From: Nocardioides okcheonensis
Lineage (GTDB): Bacteria; Actinomycetota; Actinomycetes; Propionibacteriales; Nocardioidaceae
NCBI RefSeq assembly: GCF_020991065.1
Contig: NZ_CP087710.1
Span: forward strand, 3,348,001-3,412,000
Direction: 5' to 3'
DNA length: 64,000 bases
Part shown: in pieces, positions 1 to 9,224 of the stretch
Position numbering within the stretch: the first letter of the stretch is position 1
How the letters are laid out: every line of letters begins with the position of its first letter
Program-made: the position numbers and the translations under genes
The notes under the pieces: model-generated
The model's database searches: none
The model's input: only the letters and a program-made list of their open reading frames with translations
Told to the model about the DNA's origin: nothing

Positions 1-1
1 C

Positions 2-97
2 GCGCTGTCCCAGGACCGGGCCGCGGTCGAGTTCGAGGAGAGCCTGGAGGGCCTGCTCGACCGGATGACGCTGCTGCGCAACGAGCACCTGGCCTGA
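2..97 (+). CDS. 3' end of an unidentified protein (partial)
   Basis: An open frame enters from the left edge and ends at TGA 95-97, giving 31 C-terminal residues that are charged and probably helical (ending RNEHLA). It converges on the ABC exporter genes with only six bases between the stop codons. Too little remains to name a family. Confidence 0.6.
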   Translation, partial: ALSQDRAAVEFEESLEGLLDRMTLLRNEHLA

Positions 98-103
98 ACG
101 CGG

Positions 104-2026
104 CTACGAGGTCCAGGCGCGCCAGAGCCCGGCGTACTCGCCGTCGAGGTCGATCAGCTCGTGGTGGCTGCCGAGCTCGACGATCCGCCCGTCGATCACC
201 ACCGCGATCCGGTCGGCGTCGTGGGCGGTGTGCAGCCGGTGCGCGATCGCGACGACCGTACGTCCCTCGAGCAGGCTGTTCATCGAGCCCTCGAGGGTGC
301 GCGCGGTGCGCGGGTCGATCAGCGAGGTCGCCTCGTCCAGCACGAGGGTGTGCGGGTCGGCGATGATCAGCCGGGCGAGCGCGACCTGCTGGGCCTGCGC
401 GGGGGTGAGCGCCTGGCGGCCCGAGCCGATGGTGGTGTCGAGGCCGTCGGGCAGCCGCTCGACCCAGCCGAGCGCACCGACGGCGCGCAGCGCCTCGCGC
501 ACGGCGTCGTCGGAGGAGTCCTCGCGCGCCAGCACGACGTTGTCGCGCACGGTGCCGATGAAGACGTGGTGCTCCTGGGTCACCAGCGCGACCTCGGTGC
601 GCAGCACCTCGAGCGGCAGGTCGACGAGGTCGACGCCGCCGACCCGGGCCGTCCCGGTGCGGGGGCGGTTGATGCCGGCGAGGAGGCGACCGAGCGTCGA
701 CTTGCCCGAGCCGCTCGGCCCGACCACCGCGAGCCGCTCGCCGGTGCGCAGGCGCAGGTCGACGCCGTGCAGCACGTCGTGGCCCTCGCGGTAGGCGAAG
801 CGCAGGTCCTCGCCGACCAGCTCGACGCCGTCGGGGAGCCGGTCGCCGGGCTCGCGGTCCGGCGGGACCTCGGCGATGCCGAGCAGGCGGCTGGTCGACG
901 CCGCGCCGACCTGCAACCGGTCGACCTCGCCGATCACGGCGTCGAGCGGCTCGCCCAGCGCGACGACGTAGAGCATCGCTGCGGTGATCTGGCCGAGGTC
1001 GACCCAGCCCTGGGAGTAGCCCCACGCGCCGACGACGAGCGTCACCACCTGCGGCACCTGGAAGGCGCCGTTGAGCGCGGCGAAGAGCACGTTGCGCAGC
1101 GTCATGCCGTAGCGCTCGGCCTGGGCCGAGACCTCGATGTCGTCGCTGCCGGCGCGCACCCGCGCGCCCGAGAGGCCGAGCGCCTCGACGGTGCGCGCGC
1201 CCTCGACCGTCTCGGTGAGGGTGGTGTTGATCCGCGAGTACGTCGCGCCCTCGGTGATGTACGCCTTCGGCGCGCGCCGGAGGTAGGTGCGGACCGCGGG
1301 GGTGCAGAGCGCGAAGACGACGAGCGCCGGCACCGCGAGCACCAGCGAGTTGAGCAGCATCGCCACGACCGACAGCACGACCGTGAGCAGCGAGATCAGC
1401 AGCCGCGGCACGCCCCACTGCACCGAGCGGGCCATGGTGCCGACGTCGCGGGTGACGCGGGTGACCAGGTCGCCGGTGCTGGCGCCCTCGACCCGGCCGA
1501 CGGGCAGCCGCAGGATCGTGCGCACGACGTACTCGCGCGCGGAGGCGAGCAGGTCCTGGCCGAAGTGGGTGGAGGTCCGCTGGGCGCCGAAGGTGAAGAG
1601 CGCCTGCAGCACCACGACGCCGACGACGGTGAGCGCGAGCGCGTCCAGTCCCTCGACGGCGTCGCCCTGCTCGACCCGGTTGACCAGGGCGCCGAGCAGC
1701 CGCGGGACGACCAGCGCCGACCCGGCCGCGAGGGCGTTGAGCAGCACGAGCAGCGCGAAGGACCGCTTCTTGCTGCGCACCAGGTCGGCGAAGAAGTGCA
1801 GCACGGCGCGGTTGCCCGAGACCGGCCAGCCGCGCACCGGGTTGCGGGACGCGGCATAGACGTCCTCGGCCCGCTGACGGCGCAGGTCGTGGCGCTGCCA
1901 CAGCGCGTGGTGCCGCTCGCGGACGGTGCCGCCGGTCGGCGGGCGCAGCGCGTCGGGGACCACGGGCGGGTCGTCGGTGCGGTCACGCCAGGTCTCGGCG
2001 GAGGTGGCGAGCAGGTCGGTGGTCAC
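104..2026 (-). CDS. ABC exporter half-transporter, subunit with intact Walker motifs but degenerate signature
   Basis: A 640-residue membrane-ATPase fusion of the type IV ABC exporter class: a six-helix transmembrane domain (about residues 50-350) followed by a nucleotide-binding domain. The Walker A motif GPSGSGKST (about residue 436), Q-loop (VTQEHH), Walker B (LVLDEATSLID) and H-loop (AIAHRL) are all intact, but the LSGGQ signature is replaced by LTPAQAQQ. The GTG start at 2026 overlaps the upstream partner's TGA by four bases (GTGA), so the two are translationally coupled. The partner has the opposite defects, so the pair should form a heterodimer with one hydrolytic and one degenerate ATP site. 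The substrate cannot be told from sequence; drugs, lipids and peptides are all possible. Confidence 0.9.
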   Translation of the reverse strand: MTTDLLATSAETWRDRTDDPPVVPDALRPPTGGTVRERHHALWQRHDLRRQRAEDVYAASRNPVRGWPVSGNRAVLHFFADLVRSKKRSFALLVLLNALAAGSALVVPRLLGALVNRVEQGDAVEGLDALALTVVGVVVLQALFTFGAQRTSTHFGQDLLASAREYVVRTILRLPVGRVEGASTGDLVTRVTRDVGTMARSVQWGVPRLLISLLTVVLSVVAMLLNSLVLAVPALVVFALCTPAVRTYLRRAPKAYITEGATYSRINTTLTETVEGARTVEALGLSGARVRAGSDDIEVSAQAERYGMTLRNVLFAALNGAFQVPQVVTLVVGAWGYSQGWVDLGQITAAMLYVVALGEPLDAVIGEVDRLQVGAASTSRLLGIAEVPPDREPGDRLPDGVELVGEDLRFAYREGHDVLHGVDLRLRTGERLAVVGPSGSGKSTLGRLLAGINRPRTGTARVGGVDLVDLPLEVLRTEVALVTQEHHVFIGTVRDNVVLAREDSSDDAVREALRAVGALGWVERLPDGLDTTIGSGRQALTPAQAQQVALARLIIADPHTLVLDEATSLIDPRTARTLEGSMNSLLEGRTVVAIAHRLHTAHDADRIAVVIDGRIVELGSHHELIDLDGEYAGLWRAWTS

Positions 2027-3906
2027 CGGGACACCTCCTCGTCGTCGAGCGCGCGGGCGACGACCCGGCGGTAGTCCGGGTCGCCGGCCAGCAGGTCGGC
2101 GTGCCGGCCCTCGGCGACGACGGTGCCGTCGTGGAGCAGCACCACGCGGTCGGCGTGGTGCAGCCACAGGGGCGACACGGTCGTCACGACGGTGGTGCGG
2201 CCGCGACGGGTCGCCGCGACCCGCTCGGCGACGCGGGCCTCGGTGTGGGCGTCGACCGCCGACGTGGGCTCCACCAGCACCAGCACGGGCGGGTCGGCGG
2301 CGACCGCGCGGGCGAGCACGACGCGCTGGCGCTGGCCGCCGGACAGGCCGCGGCCGCGCTCGTCGAGCTGGCCCTGCCAGCCCTCGGGCAGCGCGTCGTA
2401 GACGTCCTCGGCGTTGGCCACGCGCAGGGCGTGCTCCGCCTGCTCCCGGGTCAGCCGGCCGTGCGGGTCGACGGCGTCCTGCAGGGTGCCGGCGAAGAGC
2501 TGGCTGGACGTGTCGCTCACCAGCACCTGGCGGCGTACGTCGTCGAGCGCGGCGCGCGACAGGTCGACCCCGCCGAGGGTGACGCCCCACTCGCGGGCGG
2601 CGCGCTCCTCGTCGAGCGCGGCGATGCGGGCACGCTCCTGCGCGCGGGCGGCGCGGGAGCGGCGGGCGGCGCGACCCTTGAGGCCGTCCTCGTCGTCCGC
2701 CGCGACCGGCTCGGTGTCGGCGGGGAGGTAGCGGCCGAGCCGGTCGGCGAGCGCCGCGCTCTGCTCGGGCACCGCGCTGACCACGACCGTCAGCTGGCCC
2801 GGCGCGACGGTGAGGCCGCTCGCGGCGTCGTGCAGCGCGGCCGTGCCGTCGAGCGCGACGGCCGACGCGGGGTCGCGCCACGGCGGGCGCTGCTCCATGA
2901 TCGCGATCGCCTTGCGGGCGCTGACCAGCGACCGGGTGCCCTTCTGGGCGAGCTCGAAGAAGGTGCGGATCGGGCCGACCATGAACAGGCCGTAGCCGAG
3001 GAAGGTGATCAGCTCCCCGACCGTCAGCTCGCCGGAGGCGACCTCGCGGGTGCCGAGCCAGACGAGGGCGACGAGGAAGACGCCGGAGAGCAGCACGCCC
3101 ACGGCCTCGACCGCCGCCTGCCAGATGCCGGCGGCGACGCCGGCCCGCTTCGCCGACTGCGACTGCCGGTCGTAGTTGGTGCCGAAGGTCTGCTCGCCGC
3201 CGATGCCGCGGAGGATCCGGAGGCCGGCGACGATGTCGGTCGCGAGCGAGGTCAGGTCGGAGGTGCGCGAGCGCTCGACCTGCTGGCGGCGGTGCAGCGG
3301 CCGCAGCAGCGGGAGCGCGGCGCCGAGCAGCACCGGCGCGGCGACGAGGGTGAGCACGCCGAGCTGCCACGACATCGTCAGGACGATAGTGGCGACGGTC
3401 AGGTAGGACACCAGCTGGCCGAGCGCCCGCGCCACGATCTCGGTGAGCGCGCCGAACTCGTCGGAGTCGCTGGAGGCGACGCTGAGCACCTCGCCGGTGG
3501 GGGAGCGGCGGGGCAGCACGTGCCCCATCTGCGCCACCTTGCGGGTGACCATCTCGAGGGTGCCGTAGAGGCCGACCAGCCAGCTGCGCACCACCAGCGT
3601 GTGCGACACGATCCCGAAGACCGCGCCGATGAGGACGACGAGCAGCAGCAGCGCGGCCCACCCGAGGAGCGCGGACGTCGAGCCGCCGACGATGCCCTGG
3701 TCGATGGCCCGGCCGAAGATCCACGGGCCCAGCGTCATCGGCAGGAACCACAGGGCGTAGCACAGCGACGAGAGCGCGATGAGCGCCTTCTGCTGCCCCA
3801 GCACCCACCGGAGGAAGGCTGCGGGCGAACGGGTGTCGGGGTCCGGGCTGGGCGCGTCGTCGGTGCCGGTGAAGAACGTCGCGACCCGGGGAGGGAAGTC
3901 CTGCAT
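2023..3906 (-). CDS. ABC exporter half-transporter, subunit with degenerate Walker A/B and intact LSGGQ signature
   Basis: A 627-residue half-transporter with a transmembrane domain (about 30-320) and an ATPase-like domain. The signature LSGGQRQRV (about residue 519) is intact. The Walker A position reads SAVPEQSAALADR with no GxxGxGKS/T, the Walker B aspartate is valine (VLVLVEPTSAVD), the Q-loop glutamine is missing (VSDTSSQ) and the H-loop histidine is absent (TTVSPLW). A charged Arg/Glu-rich insertion (GRAARRSRAARAQERAR) lies inside the domain. I chose ATG 3906 rather than ATG 3936, because a TAGGGT -10 box (minus strand, 3922-3917) lies between them. First gene of a two-gene operon with the following half-transporter. 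Confidence 0.88.
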   Translation of the reverse strand: MQDFPPRVATFFTGTDDAPSPDPDTRSPAAFLRWVLGQQKALIALSSLCYALWFLPMTLGPWIFGRAIDQGIVGGSTSALLGWAALLLLVVLIGAVFGIVSHTLVVRSWLVGLYGTLEMVTRKVAQMGHVLPRRSPTGEVLSVASSDSDEFGALTEIVARALGQLVSYLTVATIVLTMSWQLGVLTLVAAPVLLGAALPLLRPLHRRQQVERSRTSDLTSLATDIVAGLRILRGIGGEQTFGTNYDRQSQSAKRAGVAAGIWQAAVEAVGVLLSGVFLVALVWLGTREVASGELTVGELITFLGYGLFMVGPIRTFFELAQKGTRSLVSARKAIAIMEQRPPWRDPASAVALDGTAALHDAASGLTVAPGQLTVVVSAVPEQSAALADRLGRYLPADTEPVAADDEDGLKGRAARRSRAARAQERARIAALDEERAAREWGVTLGGVDLSRAALDDVRRQVLVSDTSSQLFAGTLQDAVDPHGRLTREQAEHALRVANAEDVYDALPEGWQGQLDERGRGLSGGQRQRVVLARAVAADPPVLVLVEPTSAVDAHTEARVAERVAATRRGRTTVVTTVSPLWLHHADRVVLLHDGTVVAEGRHADLLAGDPDYRRVVARALDDEEVSR

Positions 3907-3995
3907 GTCGAGGACGACCCTAGGCGGCCGCCCCACACCGGCACGACCCGTTTACGGCCGATGTGGGGCGTGACACGCCACGGTGGGTGCCGGGG

Positions 3996-5090
3996 TCAGG
4001 CGGCGCCGTGCTCCGGGTAGTCGGTGTAGCCCTCGGCGTCGCCGCCGTAGAACGACTCGGGACGCTGGGGGTTGAGCGGCAGGCCCTCGGCGAGCCGGCG
4101 CGGCAGGTCGGGGTTGGCGATGAACGTACGCCCGAAGGCGGCGGCGTCGACGAAGCCGGCCTCGAGCAGCCGGTCGGCCTTCTCGCGGTCGTAGCCGCCC
4201 GCGCCGACGATCGGGCCGGGGTGGGCCTCGCGCAGCGCGCGCCGGTAGTCGTCGTCGAGCTCGGGGCCCCCTGCCCAGTCGGGCTCGGAGAGGTGCAGGA
4301 ACGCCAGCTCGCGGCGCCCGAGCTCGCCGGCGACGAACAGCCCGGCCTCGGCCCCCTCGGGGTCCTCGGTGCCGTTGAAGGAGCCGATCGGGGAGATCCG
4401 GATCCCGACGCGGTCGGCGGACCAGGCGTCGGCCACGGCGTCGACGACCTCGAGCATCAGCCGGGCCCGGCCGGCCAGCGAGCCGCCGTACTCGTCGTCG
4501 CGCTGGTTGGCGTCCGCGGCGAGGAACTGGTGCAGCAGGTAGCCGTGGGCGCCGTGGATCTCGACCAGGTCGAACCCGGCCTCGCGCGCGTTGACGGTGG
4601 CCTTGCGGTAGTCGTCGACGACGCGCGGGAGCTCCTCGAGCGCGAGGGCGCGCGGGGTCGGGCACGGCACGCGGGTGGGGCGACCATCCTCGCCGCGCAC
4701 GGTGGTGCGGTTGCGGTAGGGCACGGCGCTGGCCGAGACCGTCGGCTGCCCGTCGTGGAACGACTCGTGCGAGACCCGGCCGGTGTGCCAGAGCTGGGCG
4801 GCGATCAGCCCGCCCGCCTCGTGCACCGCGTCGGTGACCTGCCGCCACCCGGCGACCTGCTCGGCGCTGTGGATGCCGGGGGTGTCCATGTAGCCCTTGC
4901 CCTCGGGGCTGATCTGGGTGCCCTCCGACACCAGCAGCCCGGCGCTCGCGCGCTGGACGTAGTAGTCGCGCATGAGGGCGTTCGGGACGTCGCCGGGCGG
5001 CGTCGCCCGCATCCGGGTCAGTGGGGCCATGAGGACGCGGTTCGGGATCGTCACCGCGCCGAGGTCGAGGGGTTCGAACAACGAAGGCAT
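3996..5090 (-). CDS. Old Yellow Enzyme family alkene reductase (NemA-like)
   Basis: This 364-residue FMN-dependent TIM barrel matches bacterial N-ethylmaleimide/2-cyclohexenone reductases in length and landmarks: N-terminal PLDLGAVTIPNRVLMAPLTR, the substrate-binding pair HGAH (H179 and H182), NQRDDEYGGS, and a C-terminal FGRTFIANPDLP phosphate-binding segment. Such enzymes reduce activated C=C bonds with NAD(P)H and are cytosolic. The ATG at 5090 is preferred over an upstream TTG at 5102. It is divergent from the molybdopterin oxidoreductase, with about 77 bases between them. The physiological substrate is unknown. Confidence 0.93.
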   Translation of the reverse strand: MPSLFEPLDLGAVTIPNRVLMAPLTRMRATPPGDVPNALMRDYYVQRASAGLLVSEGTQISPEGKGYMDTPGIHSAEQVAGWRQVTDAVHEAGGLIAAQLWHTGRVSHESFHDGQPTVSASAVPYRNRTTVRGEDGRPTRVPCPTPRALALEELPRVVDDYRKATVNAREAGFDLVEIHGAHGYLLHQFLAADANQRDDEYGGSLAGRARLMLEVVDAVADAWSADRVGIRISPIGSFNGTEDPEGAEAGLFVAGELGRRELAFLHLSEPDWAGGPELDDDYRRALREAHPGPIVGAGGYDREKADRLLEAGFVDAAAFGRTFIANPDLPRRLAEGLPLNPQRPESFYGGDAEGYTDYPEHGAA

Positions 5091-5167
5091 GACTGGCGCC
5101 AACCGCGGGCGGGGGACCGCTATTCCGGGTGGTTGCCCGGATCACACCGTGGGGCACTATGGGGAGC

Positions 5168-7582
5168 GTGACGCTCCTCTCCCAGCTGCGAGACGTACCG
5201 GCCAGGCTCCGCAACGAGGCCCGGCAGGTGCCCACCCACGACATCGACGAGGACGGCGTCGAGGTCGAGTCGACGTCCCACGCGGCGGCGGGCGCGACGG
5301 CGGTCGCGGTCGCCATGCGCCGTGCGATCGGGCAGATGGGCGTGCGCCGCACCGCCTCCACGCTCACCCGCCTCAACCAGGTCGACGGGTTCGACTGCCA
5401 GGGCTGCGCCTGGCCCGACCCCGCCCCGGGCCACCGGCACGTCGCCGAGTTCTGCGAGAACGGCGCGAAGGCCGTCGCCGAGGAGGCGACCCGCCAGCAC
5501 CTCGACCGCGCGTTCTTCGCCGAGCACTCGGTCGAGGACCTCGCCGGGCGCACCGAGTTCTGGCTCGGCAAGCAGGGCCGGATCACCGAGCCGATGGTGC
5601 TGCGCCCCGGCGCCACCCACTACGAGCCGATCTCGTGGGACGACGCGTTCGCGACGATCGCCGGCCACCTGCGCCGGCTCGACAGCCCCGACCAGGCGAC
5701 GTTCTACACCTCGGGCAAGACCTCCAACGAGGCGGCGTTCGTCTACCAGCTCTTCGCCCGCAGCCTCGGCACCAACAACCTGCCCGACTGCTCGAACATG
5801 TGCCACGAGTCGTCCGGCTCGGCGCTCAGCGAGACCATCGGCATCGGCAAGGGCTCGGTCAGCCTCGAGGACATCCACCAGGCCAAGCTGCTGCTGGTCG
5901 TCGGGCAGAACCCCGGCACCAACCACCCGCGGATGCTGTCGGCGCTGGAGGAGGCCAAGTCCCGCGGCGCGAAGATCATCTCGGTCAACCCGCTCGAGGA
6001 GGCGGGCCTGGTCCGGTTCAAGAACCCGCAGAAGCCCAAGGGCCTCGCCGTCGGGACCCCGCTGGCCGACCTGCACCTGCCGATCCGCCTCAACGGCGAC
6101 CTGGCGTTCTTCCAGGCGATCGGCGCGCTGCTCGTCGAGTGGGACGCCCTCGACCACGACTTCCTCGAGCAGTACACGACCGGCCTCGACGACTACGTCG
6201 CCCACGTGGCCGACCTGGACTGGGCCAAGGTCGAGGCCTCGACCGGCCTGACCCGCGAGCAGATCACCGAGGCGGCCCGGATGGTCGCGGACTCGCCGGC
6301 CACCGTCACCTGCTGGGCGATGGGCATCACCCAGCACCACAACGCGGTCGGCACGATCAAGGAGATCGTCAACGTCGCGCTGCTGCAGGGCAACATCGGC
6401 CGGCCCGGCGCCGGGGTGTGCCCCGTCCGCGGCCACTCCAACGTGCAGGGCGACCGCACGATGGGCATCTGGGAGCGGGTGCCCGACCACTTCCTCGACG
6501 CGATCCGCGACGAGTTCGGCTTCGAGCCGCCCCGCGAGCACGGCCTCGACACGGTCGGCTCGATCCAGGCGCTGCGCGACGGCAAGATCCGCGTCTTCTT
6601 CGGCATGGGCGGCAACTTCGTCGGCGCCGCGCCCGACACCGAGGCCACCGAGAAGGCCATGCGCAACGCGGCCCTCACCGTGCACGTCTCGACCAAGCTC
6701 AACCGCTCCCACGTCGTCACCGGGTCCGAGGCGCTCATCCTCCCGGCGCTCGGCCGCAGCGAGAAGGACCTCACCGGCGGCCGGGTGCAGCGGGTCACGG
6801 TCGAGGACTCGATGTCCGCGGTCCACGCCTCCCAGGGCCCGCTCGACCCGCCCTCGGAGCACGTCCGCTCCGAGGTCGACATCGTCTGCTCGATGGCGAT
6901 CGCCACGCTCGGCGAGGAGTCGCCGGTCCCGTGGGCGGCGTTCCGCGAGGACTACACCGAGATCCGGCGTCGCATCGCCCGGGTGGTGCCCGGCTGCGCG
7001 GCGTACGACGAGAAGGTCGACGAGCCCGGCGGGTTCGTCCTGCCGCACCCGCCCCGCGACAACCGGATCTTCGAGACCCCGAGCGGGCGGGCGGTGATCA
7101 CCTCGACGCCGCTGGACGTGCTCGACGTGCCGCGCGGTCGCTTCCTGCTGCAGTCGATGCGCTCGCACGACCAGTTCAACACCACGATCTACGGCCTCGA
7201 CGACCGCTACCGCGGCGTCAAGGGCGGACGCCGCGTCGTCTTCGTCAACCCCGACGACCTGCGCGACCTCGAGCTCGCCGACGGTGACCTCGTCGACCTG
7301 GTGAGCGAGTGGAAGGACGGCGTCGAGCGCACCGCCCGGTCCTTCCGGGTCGTTCCCTACGACCAGCCGCGCGGCTGCGTCGCGGCCTACTACCCCGAGG
7401 CGAACCCGCTCGTCCCGCTCGACTCCACGGCCGAGAAGAGCAACCAGCCGGTCTACAAGTCCGTCGTCGTGCGCATCGAGCGACCGGGCACGACGGGCGG
7501 CGCGACGGACGGCGGCTCGCACGGCTCGAGCGACCAGGGCACCGGCTCGATGCGGCAGGACGACCCGCACCACCTGAGCTGA
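5168..7582 (+). CDS. FdhF/YdeP-family molybdopterin oxidoreductase (formate dehydrogenase alpha-like)
   Basis: About 804 residues related to formate dehydrogenase H alpha and E. coli YdeP. Visible landmarks are the N-terminal CQGCAWPDP segment, YTSGKTSNEAAF, the molybdopterin-site cysteine in NLPDCSNMCHESSG, VVGQNPGTNHPRM, GITQHHNAVGTIKE, GNIGRPGAGVCPVRGHSNVQ, and a C-terminal molydopterin-dinucleotide domain (MRSHDQFNTTIYG). There is no selenocysteine and no four-Cys 4Fe-4S cluster pattern, which fits YdeP-like proteins rather than classical formate dehydrogenase. Starts at GTG 5168, ATG 5159 and 5129 are in frame; I prefer GTG 5168, which follows a weak CACTAT box by seven bases as in leaderless genes. 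A role in formate oxidation would suit the one-carbon genes further along, but this is inference. Confidence 0.85.
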   Translation: MTLLSQLRDVPARLRNEARQVPTHDIDEDGVEVESTSHAAAGATAVAVAMRRAIGQMGVRRTASTLTRLNQVDGFDCQGCAWPDPAPGHRHVAEFCENGAKAVAEEATRQHLDRAFFAEHSVEDLAGRTEFWLGKQGRITEPMVLRPGATHYEPISWDDAFATIAGHLRRLDSPDQATFYTSGKTSNEAAFVYQLFARSLGTNNLPDCSNMCHESSGSALSETIGIGKGSVSLEDIHQAKLLLVVGQNPGTNHPRMLSALEEAKSRGAKIISVNPLEEAGLVRFKNPQKPKGLAVGTPLADLHLPIRLNGDLAFFQAIGALLVEWDALDHDFLEQYTTGLDDYVAHVADLDWAKVEASTGLTREQITEAARMVADSPATVTCWAMGITQHHNAVGTIKEIVNVALLQGNIGRPGAGVCPVRGHSNVQGDRTMGIWERVPDHFLDAIRDEFGFEPPREHGLDTVGSIQALRDGKIRVFFGMGGNFVGAAPDTEATEKAMRNAALTVHVSTKLNRSHVVTGSEALILPALGRSEKDLTGGRVQRVTVEDSMSAVHASQGPLDPPSEHVRSEVDIVCSMAIATLGEESPVPWAAFREDYTEIRRRIARVVPGCAAYDEKVDEPGGFVLPHPPRDNRIFETPSGRAVITSTPLDVLDVPRGRFLLQSMRSHDQFNTTIYGLDDRYRGVKGGRRVVFVNPDDLRDLELADGDLVDLVSEWKDGVERTARSFRVVPYDQPRGCVAAYYPEANPLVPLDSTAEKSNQPVYKSVVVRIERPGTTGGATDGGSHGSSDQGTGSMRQDDPHHLS

Positions 7583-7586
7583 GCCA

Positions 7587-7625
7587 CCCGGGACGTCTCC
7601 GACCAAAGTCGGAGCTCGTCCCGGG
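7587..7625 (+). terminator. Strong hairpin after the molybdopterin oxidoreductase gene
   Basis: CCCGGGACG and CTCCGAC pair with GTCGGAG and CGTCCCGGG around a CAAA loop, giving two stacked helices (7 bp and 9 bp) with a small asymmetric bulge. It begins four bases after the stop codon. There is no T tract, as is common for actinobacterial terminators. Confidence 0.7.
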
Positions 7626-7666
7626 GGCCGCGCACGGATTGCCGGACGCGGGTACCGTGGCGCTCG

Positions 7667-8581
7667 ATGGTCGCGCAGATCGAGGTGCTCACCTCGCGCG
7701 AGGTCCCGCTGGGGGGACCCCGTGCCATGCGCGTGCGCCGTACGCTCCCGCAGCGCCACCGCTCGCTCATCGGCGCCTGGTGCTTCGTCGACCACTTCGG
7801 CCCCGACGAGGTCGACCAGACCGGCGGCATGGTCGTGGCGCCCCACCCGCACACCGGGCTGCAGACGGTGAGCTGGCTCTTCGAGGGCGAGATCGAGCAC
7901 CGCGACTCCGCCGGCAACCACGCGACGGTCCGCCCGGGCGAGCTCAACCTGATGACCTCGGGTCGCGGCATCAGCCACACCGAGGTCTCCACCGACGCCA
8001 CGACCGTCCTGCACGGCGCCCAGCTCTGGGTCGCGCTGCCCGACGCCACCCGCGACGCCCACCCCGGCTTCCACCACTACGCCCCCGACCCGGTCCGCGG
8101 ACCGGGCTGGGAGGTGCGGGTCTTCCTCGGCGAGGTGCTCGGGGCGTCCTCCCCGGTCCCCACCCACACGCCGCTGCTGGGCGCCGAGCTGATGCTCGCC
8201 CCGGGGCGCACGCTGGAGGTCGAGGTCGACGAGGCCTTCGAGCACGGCGTGCTGCTCGACGTCGGGGTGATCGAGGTCGAGGGCGCCGAGGTCAAGCCGA
8301 GCGACCTGGCCTACGTCCCGCACGGGCGCCGCACGCTCACCGTCACCGCCCACGAGGAGGCGCGGCTGCTGCTGCTCGGCGGCCCGCCCTTCGGCGAGGC
8401 GATCGTGATGTGGTGGAACTTCATCGGCCGCTCCCACGACGAGGTCGCGGGCCACCGCCGCGCGTGGATGGAGCAGGTCGAGGGCGGCCTGACCGACGGT
8501 CGGTTCGGCCTGGTCGACACCGACCTGGAGCCGATCCCCGCGCCCGTGCTCCCCAACGTGAGGCTCAAGGAGCGCCGCTGA
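7667..8581 (+). CDS. Pirin family protein
   Basis: A 304-residue bicupin with pirin hallmarks: the N-terminal cupin has the metal-binding run HPHTGLQTVSWLFEGEIEHR, followed by GELNLMTSGRGISHTE, and a C-terminal pirin domain (HGVLLDVG, LLLLGGPPFGEAIVMWWNF). Bacterial pirins are iron-binding proteins; some act as quercetinases and some modulate enzymes, so the precise role is open. ATG 7667 lies eight bases after a TACCGT box, suggesting a leaderless or near-leaderless transcript. It follows the oxidoreductase gene but is separated from it by the hairpin. Confidence 0.93.
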   Translation: MVAQIEVLTSREVPLGGPRAMRVRRTLPQRHRSLIGAWCFVDHFGPDEVDQTGGMVVAPHPHTGLQTVSWLFEGEIEHRDSAGNHATVRPGELNLMTSGRGISHTEVSTDATTVLHGAQLWVALPDATRDAHPGFHHYAPDPVRGPGWEVRVFLGEVLGASSPVPTHTPLLGAELMLAPGRTLEVEVDEAFEHGVLLDVGVIEVEGAEVKPSDLAYVPHGRRTLTVTAHEEARLLLLGGPPFGEAIVMWWNFIGRSHDEVAGHRRAWMEQVEGGLTDGRFGLVDTDLEPIPAPVLPNVRLKERR

Positions 8582-8614
8582 CCCGGTGTCGGTGACGTGC
8601 GCGAGGATGCACGC

Positions 8615-9202
8615 ATGGACGCGAGGGGTGCCGTGATCGGCGACGACGGTGTGGCCCGCTGCCCGTGGGCCACCTCCGACCCGGTCAACGCGGCCTACCA
8701 CGACACCGAGTGGGGGCTGCGGGTCGCGGGCGAGGCGGCCCACCTCGAGCGGCTCACCCTCGAGGCGTTCCAGTCCGGGCTCTCCTGGCGCACGATCCTC
8801 GACAAGCGCCCCGCCTTCCGGGCGGCGTTCGCCGGCTTCGACGCCGACCGGGTCGCGGACTTCGGACCCGACGACGTCGCCCGGCTGATGGCCGACGCCG
8901 GCATCGTCCGCAACCTGCGCAAGGTCGAGGCCGCGATCACCAACGCCCGCGCCACCGTCGCGCTGCGGGAGCAGGGCGGGCTCGAGGCGTTCATCTGGTC
9001 CTTCCGTCCCGACCCGGGCCCCGCGCCGCGGACGACCGCGGACGTGCCGACGACCTCCCCGGAGTCGGTGGCGCTCGCGAAGGCGCTGAAGAAGGCCGGG
9101 TTCGCCCATGTCGGCCCCACCACGATGTACGCCCTGATGGAGGCGATCGGGCTGGTCGACGACCACCTCGCCGACTGCCACCGGCGTGGTTGTGCGGGCT
9201 GA
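8615..9202 (+). CDS. tag: DNA-3-methyladenine glycosylase I
   Basis: A 195-residue helix-hairpin-helix base-excision glycosylase that removes 3-methyladenine from alkylated DNA. The zinc ligands of the E. coli enzyme are conserved with the same spacing: C16 (RCPW), H29 (YHDTEWG), H184 and C188 (DHLADC). E50 (LTLEAFQSGLSW) corresponds to the active-site glutamate. ATG 8615 is chosen over GTG 8597 because it is followed directly by the conserved N-terminus, and a GAGGAT box ends exactly six bases upstream. It stands alone between the pirin and amidase genes. Confidence 0.95.
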   Translation: MDARGAVIGDDGVARCPWATSDPVNAAYHDTEWGLRVAGEAAHLERLTLEAFQSGLSWRTILDKRPAFRAAFAGFDADRVADFGPDDVARLMADAGIVRNLRKVEAAITNARATVALREQGGLEAFIWSFRPDPGPAPRTTADVPTTSPESVALAKALKKAGFAHVGPTTMYALMEAIGLVDDHLADCHRRGCAG

Positions 9203-9224
9203 CCCCTCGCCCTAGCCTCGCGCC

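Noticed and set aside
104..3808. A 1234-residue minus-strand open frame across both ABC exporter genes
   Set aside because: Only its C-terminal 640 residues are a real half-transporter. The N-terminal part is an Arg/Pro/Ala-rich shadow of the other gene in another frame; the real pair is joined by a GTGA overlap.
5120..9181. A 1353-residue minus-strand open frame
   Set aside because: It lies antisense to four well-supported genes and its sequence is Val/Asp/Arg/Gly-rich repeat-like, as expected for high-GC shadow frames.
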